From Nitrospiria bacterium (lineage in GTDB: Bacteria; Nitrospirota; CAKKRA01; 9FT-COMBO-42-15), in assembly GCA_919902475.1 (NCBI GenBank), contig CAKKRA010000264.1:1-13856 (forward strand): a DNA stretch of 13,856 bases. Direction: 5' to 3'. The position numbers were made by a program, and so were the translations under genes. This document shows, piece by piece, positions 6,216 through 12,583 of this stretch. Numbering within the stretch: the first letter of the stretch is position 1; each line of letters begins with the position of its first letter. Below the pieces are notes generated by a model. It was not told the DNA's origin. It saw only the letters and a program-made list of their open reading frames with translations, and ran no database searches.

Positions 6216-6248
6216 TTATGTTCTAACATAATTTATGTCTCCATAAAT
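6216..6248. promoter_or_regulatory. Tandem TTATG/CATAA dyads before dnaG
   Basis: Two adjoining palindromes fill the short gap before dnaG. TTATGTT-CT-AACATAA occupies 6216-6231 and ATTTATG-tctc-CATAAAT occupies 6231-6248, each with perfect 7-bp arms. Both share TTATG...CATAA half-sites. The second could fold as an RNA hairpin ending 4 nt before the dnaG ATG, where only a weak AAGG is present. They may be operators or a hairpin that limits primase translation. No known regulator motif is recognised. Confidence 0.5.
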
Positions 6249-6252
6249 AAGG

Positions 6253-8034
6253 ATGGAAAGGTTTATTCCAGATGAATTAATAGACAGGATAAGAGAAGGG
6301 GTAGATATAGTCTCCTTAATCTCTGAACACCTTAGCTTAAAAAAGACAGGCCAGAACTATACAGGGTTGTGCCCTTTTCACTCAGAAAAGACGCCGTCTT
6401 TTGTGGTCAGCCCTGCAAAGCAGATATTCCATTGCTTTGGCTGCGGCGCAGGAGGGAATGTATTTCACTTTTTAATGAAGAATGAAAACCTTACATTTCC
6501 GCAGGCAGTAAGGTCTTTAAGCGAAAGGGCAGGGGTAAAAATCCCAGAAGCAAATAAAAGGGATGAGAAGATTGAAGATGCCAAAGAGCCCCTTTATAAG
6601 GCAAATGAGCTAACAATGGAATTTTTCAGCAAGAATCTTGCTGAGGCAAAAGAGGGTGAAAAGGCAAGGCAATATTTAGAGAAAAGGGGCATTGAAAAGA
6701 AGACTATACAGGAATTTAATATTGGCTATTCTCTGCCGCAGTGGGATGCAGCATACAGGCATTTAAGACAGAAGGGAATCGACACAGCAGCCTTAGAAAA
6801 GGCGGGGCTTATTATAAGAAAAGATAGCGGCGACGGATTTTATGACCGCTTCAGGGACAGGATAATATTTCCGATTTTTGATTTAAAAAAGAAGGTTATA
6901 GGCTTTGGCGGCAGGGTGCTCGACAGTTCCCTGCCAAAATATATAAATTCGCCGGAGAGCCCTATATATATTAAAGGTGAAAACCTTTACTGTCTTGAAA
7001 AGGCAAGGCAGGAGATCGGCAAAAGGGGCTATCTTCTGATTGTTGAAGGTTATCTTGATGCAATAATGACATATCAGAAGGGTATAAGGAATGCATCTGC
7101 AACACTCGGCACAGCCCTGACACCGGGAAATTTAAGGCTGATAAAGAGGTTTACAAGCAATATTGTTTTGGTATTTGACCCTGACAGCGCAGGGAAAAAG
7201 GCAGCGATAAGGAGCGCTTCGCTCTTTATTGAAAACGGAATGAAGGCCAAGGTGGCAAGCCTTACAGAAGGCACTGACCCGGATACATTTTTAAGGGAAA
7301 AGGGTGTAGATGCCTTTGTAGATAAATTAAAGAACTCAGAAAAGCTCCTTGATTTTGTTATAAGAGAGACAAAGGGTAAAGAGGCGCTATCATCTATTGA
7401 TGAAAAGGTAAGGGTGGTAGATGAGGTTCTTCCCCTGATAAACAGATTGCCCAACAAGATTGAAAGGAATGCCTATGTAAGAAGGCTGGCAGAGGAGCTT
7501 CAATTAGACGAAAAGGATATATTTGCAGAATTAGAAAACAGGATTCAGAAGAAAGGATATAAGCCGGAAGATAAAAAACAGTCTTTAAAAACAGGAACAG
7601 CGCATAACGGCCTTCAGAAGAGAATGGGTCATTCAGGCGCAAAGGCTGAGGAGATGCTGATTCATCTTATGCTTAATGATGAGTCCATTGCAAAAAGGGT
7701 AAAGGACCACTTAAGCCCTGATGATTTCAAAGAGCCTCTTTTTAAAAGGCTTACAGGCATAATTTATAATGTTATTGAAAGCGGAAGGGAATTTAATACA
7801 GTATTTAAGACAGAGGATGCTGAGATGGCAGGCCTCTTTTCAGCGCTCTCTATGAGGGAATTGGATTATGATGACCGCGAGCAGAGCTTTTTTGACTGCA
7901 TTCAGAAGATAAAAGGCGCGGGCATGAAGGAGAGGATGAAAGACCTTCAGGAGAAATTAAGGATAGCAGAGAAAAACGGCGATAAAGATTCAAGCCGCCA
8001 GATACTTGAAAAAATGAAATTGTTAAAACAATAA
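6253..8034 (+). CDS. dnaG: DNA primase
   Basis: DnaG synthesises RNA primers at the replication fork together with the DnaB helicase. The 593-residue length is normal. The N-terminal CHC2 zinc finger has Cys40, His43, Cys61 and Cys64 (CPFHSEKTPSF, FHCFGCGAGGN). The catalytic core follows, with FRDRIIFPIFD, GFGGRVL and PKYINSPES, and then the TOPRIM centre with Glu265 (IVEGYLDA), the ATLGTALT turn and Asp309/Asp311 (VFDPDSAG). The C-terminal ~140 residues are helical and poorly conserved, as expected for the DnaB-binding domain. The ATG has almost no spaced ribosome binding site and sits just after two dyads, which suggests low translation. rpoD follows 25 nt after the stop. Confidence 0.98.
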   Translation: MERFIPDELIDRIREGVDIVSLISEHLSLKKTGQNYTGLCPFHSEKTPSFVVSPAKQIFHCFGCGAGGNVFHFLMKNENLTFPQAVRSLSERAGVKIPEANKRDEKIEDAKEPLYKANELTMEFFSKNLAEAKEGEKARQYLEKRGIEKKTIQEFNIGYSLPQWDAAYRHLRQKGIDTAALEKAGLIIRKDSGDGFYDRFRDRIIFPIFDLKKKVIGFGGRVLDSSLPKYINSPESPIYIKGENLYCLEKARQEIGKRGYLLIVEGYLDAIMTYQKGIRNASATLGTALTPGNLRLIKRFTSNIVLVFDPDSAGKKAAIRSASLFIENGMKAKVASLTEGTDPDTFLREKGVDAFVDKLKNSEKLLDFVIRETKGKEALSSIDEKVRVVDEVLPLINRLPNKIERNAYVRRLAEELQLDEKDIFAELENRIQKKGYKPEDKKQSLKTGTAHNGLQKRMGHSGAKAEEMLIHLMLNDESIAKRVKDHLSPDDFKEPLFKRLTGIIYNVIESGREFNTVFKTEDAEMAGLFSALSMRELDYDDREQSFFDCIQKIKGAGMKERMKDLQEKLRIAEKNGDKDSSRQILEKMKLLKQ

Positions 8035-8059
8035 TCTATTTTATAATAGCGGGGTGTGT

Positions 8060-9871
8060 ATGGCAAAAGAAGAAAGCATGGAAGAAGTAAAACATCTGAT
8101 ATCTATAGGCAAGGAAAAGGGATTCCTTACCTATGAAGAGCTGAATAATGCCCTTCCTGCAGATGTTGTATCTTCAGAGCAGATAGATAATATTATGATC
8201 ATGTTCGGCGAGCTGGATATTGACATCATTGATTCCTCTGATGAGTCTAAATATCAGGCCGCTTCTTCTGAAGCTGAACAGGAAGGAAAAGAGACCGAAG
8301 AATATGAGACCGAGTTATTTGAGGCAGAGGTTGACGCTGAAGGCGAAGAGGTAAAAATAGATTTAACGCCTGGCACAGTTGGAAGGACAGACGACCCTGT
8401 TCGTTTATATTTAAAGGAGATGGGCACTGTTCCTCTTTTAAGCAGGGAAGAGGAGGTAGAGATAGCTAAGAGGATTGAGTCTGGCGAGAGAGATGTTGCA
8501 GCGGTTATCTTCAGTATGCCGATTACAACCAACGAGGTTGTCTCTCTCGGCGACAGGCTTAAGAAAGAGAAGATATCTATCAGGGAGGTAGTCTCTGCGT
8601 ATGAAGAGGATATGGAGGAGTTTGTAGAAGCAGATGAAATAGAGCTTCTGAAAAAGACATTAGACAAGATCACTGAGATTAAGAGGCTGACAGCGCAGCT
8701 CAGGGCATTGAACAGGGATGCAGGCCGCCTCAGGAATGAGGAGAAGCTTAAGAAGCAGATGGCTGCTGTTAAAAAAATAAAGGATACAGTAGCCCAGAAG
8801 ACAGAAGATATAGGGCTGAATTCAAGGCATATAGATAACATTGTTAATAAATTAAAAGATTCTTCCTATCAGATCAAAAGGTCTGAGAGGGAGATGGTCT
8901 CCTGCATCAGGAAACTCGGATATTCAAAGGACAAGGTGGATGAGGTCCTAAAGCGCATAAGAAAAAGGGGCAGGGAGATAAAAAAGGTTGAAAGAAAAAC
9001 CGGGATTGATGAGGACGTACTAATAGTTCTGGAGAGGACATATAAGAATGCGCTTCAGCGCATAAGACAGACAGAATTTGAGACAGGTATCTCTGCGAGG
9101 GAACTAAAGGATGCGGTCCATACCTTAGAGCAGGGAGAGCGTAAGGCAAAGTATGCAAAGAGCCAATTGATAGAGGCGAACCTGAGGCTGGTTGTAAGCA
9201 TTGCAAAGAAGTATACGAACAGGGGCCTGCAGTTTCTTGACCTTATTCAGGAAGGCAATATCGGCCTGATGAAGGCAGTTGATAAGTTTGAATATAAGAG
9301 GGGTTACAAATTCAGCACATACGCTACATGGTGGATAAGACAGGCGATAACAAGGGCAATTGCGGACCAGGCAAGGACCATCCGCATACCTGTTCACATG
9401 ATTGAGACAATCAACAAGCTTATCAGGACATCAAGGCACCTTGTGCAGGAGCTCGGCAGAGAGCCCTCTCCTGAGGAGCTTGCTGCTGAGATGAAGCTGC
9501 CAATAGACAAGGTAAGAAAGGTGCTGAAGATTGCAAAAGAACCGATATCCCTTGAGACGCCTATAGGAGAGGAAGAGGATAGCCATCTTGGCGACTTTAT
9601 AGAGGATAAAAAGGTGATATCTCCGCTTGAGGCAGCGATTAAATACAATCTGCAGGAGCAGATAAAGAGCGTGTTCCAGACCCTTACACCAAGGGAGGAG
9701 AGGGTCTTGAGGCAGAGGTTCGGCATTGGCGAGGTTACTGACCATACACTTGAAGAGGTCGGGCAGAATTTTGAAGTTACACGCGAGCGCATAAGGCAGA
9801 TAGAGGCAAAGGCATTGCGGAAGCTGCGGCATCCGAGCAGGAGCAAACTCTTAAAGAGTTTCATAGAGTAG
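8060..9871 (+). CDS. rpoD: RNA polymerase primary sigma factor RpoD (sigma-70)
   Basis: The housekeeping sigma factor directs RNA polymerase to -35/-10 promoters such as the one at 4346-4374. ATG 8060 (MAKEES) is preferred over an in-frame GTG two codons earlier because GGGG then sits about 6 nt upstream. Counting from the ATG, region 1.1 covers about 1-75 with an acidic linker after it, and region 1.2 (DPVRLYLKEMGTVPLLSREEE) lies near 111-131. A long charged helical non-conserved region follows. Region 2 (EANLRLVVSIAKKY, LQFLDLIQEGNIGLMKAVDKF, FSTYATWWIRQAITRA) begins near 367, then come region 3 and region 4 (TLTPREERVLRQRFG, TLEEVGQNFEVTRERIRQIEAKALRKLRHP). About 603 residues, typical. It is the last protein gene before a tRNA. 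Confidence 0.98.
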   Translation: MAKEESMEEVKHLISIGKEKGFLTYEELNNALPADVVSSEQIDNIMIMFGELDIDIIDSSDESKYQAASSEAEQEGKETEEYETELFEAEVDAEGEEVKIDLTPGTVGRTDDPVRLYLKEMGTVPLLSREEEVEIAKRIESGERDVAAVIFSMPITTNEVVSLGDRLKKEKISIREVVSAYEEDMEEFVEADEIELLKKTLDKITEIKRLTAQLRALNRDAGRLRNEEKLKKQMAAVKKIKDTVAQKTEDIGLNSRHIDNIVNKLKDSSYQIKRSEREMVSCIRKLGYSKDKVDEVLKRIRKRGREIKKVERKTGIDEDVLIVLERTYKNALQRIRQTEFETGISARELKDAVHTLEQGERKAKYAKSQLIEANLRLVVSIAKKYTNRGLQFLDLIQEGNIGLMKAVDKFEYKRGYKFSTYATWWIRQAITRAIADQARTIRIPVHMIETINKLIRTSRHLVQELGREPSPEELAAEMKLPIDKVRKVLKIAKEPISLETPIGEEEDSHLGDFIEDKKVISPLEAAIKYNLQEQIKSVFQTLTPREERVLRQRFGIGEVTDHTLEEVGQNFEVTRERIRQIEAKALRKLRHPSRSKLLKSFIE

Positions 9872-9873
9872 AT

Positions 9874-9895
9874 AACGGCTTTTTATTTTGCCGTT
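9874..9895 (+). terminator. Weak hairpin after rpoD
   Basis: AACGGC (9874-9879) and GCCGTT (9890-9895) form a 6-bp stem around a T-rich 10-nt loop, 3 nt after the rpoD stop. The T-run is in the loop and not after the stem, so termination would be weak at best. It may instead protect or help process the 3' end of the rpoD message before the tRNA. Confidence 0.35.
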
Positions 9896-9934
9896 TAATA
9901 GATGAATATACAGTAAGATGTCTCCGAGCAAAGG

Positions 9935-10010
9935 GGGCCCATAGCTCAGTTGGCAGAGCCATCGGCTCATAACCGATTGGTCCCAGGTTCGAATCCTGGT
10001 GGGCCCACCA
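9935..10010 (+). tRNA. tRNA-Met (CAT), elongator type
   Basis: A 76-nt cloverleaf with encoded CCA. The acceptor stem is GGGCCCA with TGGGCCC, the D stem GCTC/GAGC, the anticodon stem ATCGG/CCGAT around CTCATAA (anticodon CAT), and the T stem CCAGG/CCTGG around TTCGAAT. G1 pairs with C72 and the anticodon stem lacks three G-C pairs next to the loop, so it is not the initiator. A CAT anticodon could also mark tRNA-Ile2 with lysidine, but the overall sequence resembles elongator tRNA-Met. It lies between rpoD and the zinc-ribbon gene with no clear promoter of its own, so it may be processed from the rpoD transcript. Confidence 0.93.
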
Positions 10011-10058
10011 TATTAATGATATTAAGAAGCGGGGTAATAGTGAAAGGGAGAAAAGTAA

Positions 10059-10784
10059 ATGCCTTCAGAGCAAATTGCTATCAGCGAGGAACTTAAATCT
10101 CTTATTGAGCTGCAGGTGATAGATACAGCAATTGCGGATCTAACAAGGCAGAAAAACAGGCTTCCGGAGATTATTAACGAGGCAAAGCAATTCCTTACTG
10201 CAAGCCAGGCAGACTTATTAAATGTAAAAACATCCTACGATAACCTGTTAAAGGAAAAAAGGACGAAAGAGCAGGCGGTTGAGGACGAAGATGCAAAGAT
10301 TGAAAAGCTTAAATCAAGGACGCCGCAGATAAAAACGAACGAGGAATATCAGGCCCTCATCAGAGAGGTAGACGCCGCAAAAAAGGCAAAAAATACGCAG
10401 GAAGACGCACTGCTTGTTGTTCTTGAAAAGATTGAAGAGGTAAAGAATGATCTTCAGGCAAAGGAGCAGAAAACAAAAGAGGAAGAAAAGAAATTTACTG
10501 CTGAAGAGAGCAGGATAAAGGCAGATTTTACAATAGTAGAAGATGAATTGAATAAACTTTTGAAAAGCAGAGATGAACATGGCAGCAGAATAGGCAAAGA
10601 CCTTTTAAAGAGATACACACAGTTATTTGAATCTAAGAACAACCTTGCTGTAGCTGCTGTTAAAAACGGCAACTGCCTCGGCTGCCACATGAACATCCCT
10701 CCCCAGACCTTAACAGAGATTAAAAAGAATTCAAAGATAATCCAGTGCTTTAATTGCAGCCGCATCCTTTATTGGAAGGATTGA
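10059..10784 (+). CDS. Coiled-coil protein with C-terminal C4 zinc ribbon (DUF164 type)
   Basis: A 241-residue protein. Residues about 8-175 are a long charged heptad-rich helical region likely to form an antiparallel coiled coil, with KTNEEYQALIREVDAAKK near residues 95-112, a conserved hairpin region of the family. The C-terminus is a C4 zinc ribbon: Cys206-LG-Cys209-HMNIPPQ, then IIQ-Cys230-FN-Cys233-SRILYW. This matches the bacterial C4-type zinc-ribbon family that commonly adjoins NIF3 and RNase H genes; a nucleic-acid-binding or chaperone-like role has been proposed. GGGAG precedes the ATG. The RNase HI gene begins 4 nt after its stop, so the two are co-transcribed. Family is clear; function is unresolved. 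Confidence 0.9.
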   Translation: MPSEQIAISEELKSLIELQVIDTAIADLTRQKNRLPEIINEAKQFLTASQADLLNVKTSYDNLLKEKRTKEQAVEDEDAKIEKLKSRTPQIKTNEEYQALIREVDAAKKAKNTQEDALLVVLEKIEEVKNDLQAKEQKTKEEEKKFTAEESRIKADFTIVEDELNKLLKSRDEHGSRIGKDLLKRYTQLFESKNNLAVAAVKNGNCLGCHMNIPPQTLTEIKKNSKIIQCFNCSRILYWKD

Positions 10785-10788
10785 AAGA

Positions 10789-11217
10789 GTGGCATTAAAG
10801 GGGCAAAATTTGATAATATATACTGACGGCGTTTCAAGGGGCAATCCCGGTGATGCTGGCATAGGCGTTGTTTTTAAAGACAGCAAAGGCGCGGTTATAG
10901 ATGAAATCGGCAAATATATTGGAACAACAACCAACAATGTTGCAGAATATACAGCGCTGATAAATGCCCTTGAATATGCTGTAAAACACAAGGCAGCAAG
11001 CGCAGACATTTTTCTGGATTCAGAATTAGTAGTAAGGCAGATGAACGGAATTTACAGGGTTAAAGACGAGAATCTGGCTCTGCTGTTCAATAAGGCGCAG
11101 ACACTGATAAAGAAGATAAAAAAGGCTACATTAACACATATACCGAGAGAGAAAAACAAAGAGGCTGACAATTTAGCAAACAAGGCAGTTGATTTGCATT
11201 TTAAACAAAAGAGATAG
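10789..11217 (+). CDS. Ribonuclease HI family protein
   Basis: A 142-residue RNase HI-fold protein that should cleave RNA in RNA-DNA hybrids, for example at primers laid down by DnaG. All four catalytic acidic residues are present: Asp13 (IIYTDGVSRGNPG), Glu53 (NNVAEYTALINAL), Asp77 (FLDSELVVRQMNG) and Asp127 (HIPREKNKEADNLAN). The TNNVAEY form and the absence of the E. coli basic protrusion place it with the compact RNase HI group found in archaea and many bacteria. It starts at GTG with GGAAGGA about 9 nt upstream, overlapping the end of the zinc-ribbon gene. No clear terminator follows; a MITE-like element begins 13 nt after its stop. Confidence 0.95.
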   Translation: MALKGQNLIIYTDGVSRGNPGDAGIGVVFKDSKGAVIDEIGKYIGTTTNNVAEYTALINALEYAVKHKAASADIFLDSELVVRQMNGIYRVKDENLALLFNKAQTLIKKIKKATLTHIPREKNKEADNLANKAVDLHFKQKR

Positions 11218-11230
11218 CACATAAATTTTT

Positions 11231-11355
11231 AACGGCAAAGTAAAAAGCTCCAGATGCAAGGCGGAGCGAGGACTCGCACCGCAGCATACATCTTAGTATG
11301 TGAGGATGCGAGGCCGAAGCGACAACGCAGCAGATGGACTTTTTACGAAGCCGTC
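11231..11355. mobile_element. MITE-like palindromic element adjoining rnpB
   Basis: A non-coding element of about 125 bp with inverted ends. ACGGC (11232-11236) and GTAAAAAG (11240-11247) on the left mirror CTTTTTAC (11339-11346) and GCCGT (11350-11354) on the right. Inner hairpins are GCGG-A-GCGAG/CTCGC-A-CCGC (11261-11282) and CATAC/GTATG (11285-11300). CCAGATGC and GCAGATGG sit next to the ends. The general pattern (GTAAAAAG, CAGATG, central hairpin) recalls a repeat common in deltaproteobacterial genomes; this is from memory and has not been searched. It carries no transposase and ends just 8 nt before the rnpB P1 stem. Confidence 0.75.
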
Positions 11356-11361
11356 TATAAC
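11335..11361 (+). promoter_or_regulatory. Possible rnpB promoter overlapping the repeat end
   Basis: TATAAC (11356-11361) would place the start near 11367, at the base of the P1 stem. The best -35 candidate is TGGACT (11335-11340) with a 15-nt spacer, which lies inside the right end of the MITE-like element. The -10 is good and the -35 is weak. A promoter upstream of the element followed by processing is an alternative. Confidence 0.4.
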
Positions 11362-11387
11362 TTGCTGAAGCAGGCCCGATGGTCGCC

Positions 11388-11469
11388 CAGGCGATAATAT
11401 CGCACTTATAACTAATAACTTTTAACATTTGTTAATTGTTAAAGGTTATAGGTGGAGGCGTAAGCCTCC
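11388..11469 (+). repeat. rnpB module copy 1 (P3 position)
   Basis: Three successive hairpins lie between P2 and the first conserved core: GCGAT-AAT-ATCGC (11391-11403), a 15-position stem 11412-11426 with 11438-11452 (one A/A mismatch and two G-T wobbles), and GGAGGC-GTAA-GCCTCC (11454-11469) with a GNRA loop. The segment 11400-11469 matches copy 2 in 67 of 70 aligned positions. The middle stem is built from degenerate heptamers (ACTTATA, ACTAATA, ACTTTTA). Confidence 0.88.
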
Positions 11470-11573
11470 TTGGGAGGAAAGTCCGAGCTCCGAAGGGCAG
11501 GGTGCTCCGTAATGCGGAGTCTGTTTTCTCTGTAAAGAGAGAGCAGAAGGAAAGTGCCACAGAAAAGATACCG

Positions 11574-11656
11574 CAGGCGACCAAAGGTCGCACTTATAAC
11601 CAATAACTTTTAACTTTGTTAATTGTTAAAGGTTATTGGTGGAGGCGTAAGCCTCC
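11574..11656 (+). repeat. rnpB module copy 2 (P12 position)
   Basis: The same three hairpins occur between the ATACCGC and AAGGGTGAAA cores: GCGACC-AAA-GGTCGC (11577-11591), a fully paired 15-bp stem 11600-11614 with 11625-11639 (one G-T wobble), and GGAGGC-GTAA-GCCTCC (11641-11656). The first hairpin differs from copy 1 in both strands (T-A replaced by CC-GG), so pairing is kept. Sequence downstream of the module is unrelated to that after copy 1. Confidence 0.88.
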
Positions 11657-11980
11657 CTGTAAGGGTGAAAAGGCGAGGTAAGAGCTCACCGCTCTGATGG
11701 CAACATCAGGGGCATGGTAAACCCCACCCGGAGCAAGACCAAATAGGTTCCGCTCCACTTGATGGTAAGAATGGCCCATTCAATATTCTATCTTAATGGT
11801 AGAAAGGCGGAACGGGTTAGGTCGCACGATCCTGACAGCAATATCAGGACAAGAGGAATGACCGTCACCCCCACACCTATACATAGGTGTAGGGGCAACA
11901 GAACTCGGCTTATGACCTGCTTCAGCATACTTTAAAAAAAATAATAAGAAATGGCAATGCTTGCTGCACCCTTATAGATT

Positions 11981-12583
11981 TTACATAGCCGCTAATATTT
12001 CATAAAGTGTATTCAACGGCAGCCCCACAACATTAAAATAATCACCTTCAATCTTCTTTACAAAGACAGCAGCTTTTCCCTGTATGCCATAGCCGCCTGC
12101 CTTATCAAGCGGCTCGCCGCTTCTCGCATAATCAGCAATCTCCTCAGCAGTCAATCTTTTAAACCAGACCTTTGTTGCTACAATCTTTGTTTTTTTCTTG
12201 CCTGTTTGCGTATCAATAACAGCAAGCCCTGTCATTACTTTATGACATTTACCAGAGAGTTTATTCAGCATGGCAATTGCGCTTTCAGGGGACTCTGGTT
12301 TGCCGAGCCTTTTTTTGCTTAGTATCACAATAGTATCAGCAGCAATGATTACGGTAGGGGCGAACGGCCGTTCGCCCATACATGTATCTGCTGCCTTTTC
12401 TGCCTTTGATAACGCAACCCTTTTAACATAATTCTCAAGGGATTCTTTCGGCTCTTTGCCTTCATCAACTGCAGAAGGCCTTATCTCAAATTTCAAGCCA
12501 ATCTGCCTTAACAGCTCAGCCCTTCTCGGAGATTCAGAGGCAAGGATTATCATTTTGTTTTTACTCAGATTATTGAAATTCAT
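11981..12583 (-). CDS. maf: Maf-family nucleoside triphosphate pyrophosphatase
   Basis: Maf proteins hydrolyse dTTP, UTP or modified nucleotides to monophosphates, acting in house-cleaning and septum control. The 200-residue product has the signature MIILASESPRRAELL (11-25), the catalytic AADTIV with Asp83, GKP, and the C-terminal block GEPLDKAGGYGIQGKAAVFVKKIEGDYFNVVGLPL. The start at 12583 overlaps the stop of the upstream gene in an ATGA, which supports it despite a weak ribosome binding site; Met11 directly before the family motif is an alternative. Residues 68-77 (CMGERPFAPT) come from a palindromic repeat and lengthen the loop before the catalytic Asp by several residues compared with typical family members. 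It converges with rnpB, separated by about 50 nt. Confidence 0.95.
   Translation of the reverse strand: MNFNNLSKNKMIILASESPRRAELLRQIGLKFEIRPSAVDEGKEPKESLENYVKRVALSKAEKAADTCMGERPFAPTVIIAADTIVILSKKRLGKPESPESAIAMLNKLSGKCHKVMTGLAVIDTQTGKKKTKIVATKVWFKRLTAEEIADYARSGEPLDKAGGYGIQGKAAVFVKKIEGDYFNVVGLPLNTLYEILAAM
12354..12381. repeat. 28-bp palindrome inside maf
   Basis: The core GGGCGAACGG/CCGTTCGCCC (12358-12377) is a perfect 20-bp palindrome. One mismatch outward, GTA (12354-12356) pairs with TAC (12379-12381). It resembles the GTAGGGGCGA...TCGCCCCTAC repeats scattered in many bacterial genomes (from memory, not searched). It is read in frame as Maf residues 68-77, just before the catalytic AADTIV strand. 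Confidence 0.8.

Larger units (their letters stand above)
11363..11927 (+). ncRNA. rnpB: RNase P RNA, bacterial class A, enlarged
   Basis: This is the catalytic RNA of ribonuclease P, which removes tRNA 5' leaders. P1 pairs GCTGAAGCAGG (11364-11374) with CCTGCTTCAGC (11916-11926), and P2 pairs GATGGTC with GACCGTC. Conserved cores are present in order: GGAGGAAAGTCCGAGCTCC (11474-11492), AGGGCAGGGTGC, AAGTGCCACAGAAA, AAGGGTGAAAAGG, GGTAAGAGCTCACCGC, AAACCCCACCCGGAGCAAG, CCAAATAGG, AGAGGAATGACCGTC and ACAGAACTCGGCTTATGACC. P18 has a GCAA loop. At about 565 nt it is far longer than the usual 350-400 because two copies of an ~82-nt three-hairpin module occupy the P3 and P12 positions. The core is intact, so it is probably active. 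No clear terminator with a U-run follows. It converges with maf. Confidence 0.97.

Noticed and set aside
8254..8841. Open frame of 195 codons on the - strand
   Set aside because: It lies wholly inside rpoD and its Ser/Leu-rich product is the mirror of acidic and Lys-rich codons of the sigma factor.
9935..10010. Initiator tRNA or tRNA-Ile2 for the CAT anticodon
   Set aside because: G1-C72 pairing and the anticodon stem exclude the initiator type; the sequence is closer to elongator tRNA-Met, though Ile2 cannot be fully excluded by eye.
11388..11656. Two repeats separated by about 105 nt, considered as a minimal CRISPR or transposon ends
   Set aside because: Both lie inside rnpB at known hairpin positions, are direct and self-folding, and no cas or transposase gene is present.
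11928..11980. Terminator between rnpB and maf
   Set aside because: Only a 4-bp GCAA/TTGC hairpin and an A-run (T-run on the other strand) are present; neither makes a convincing intrinsic terminator.
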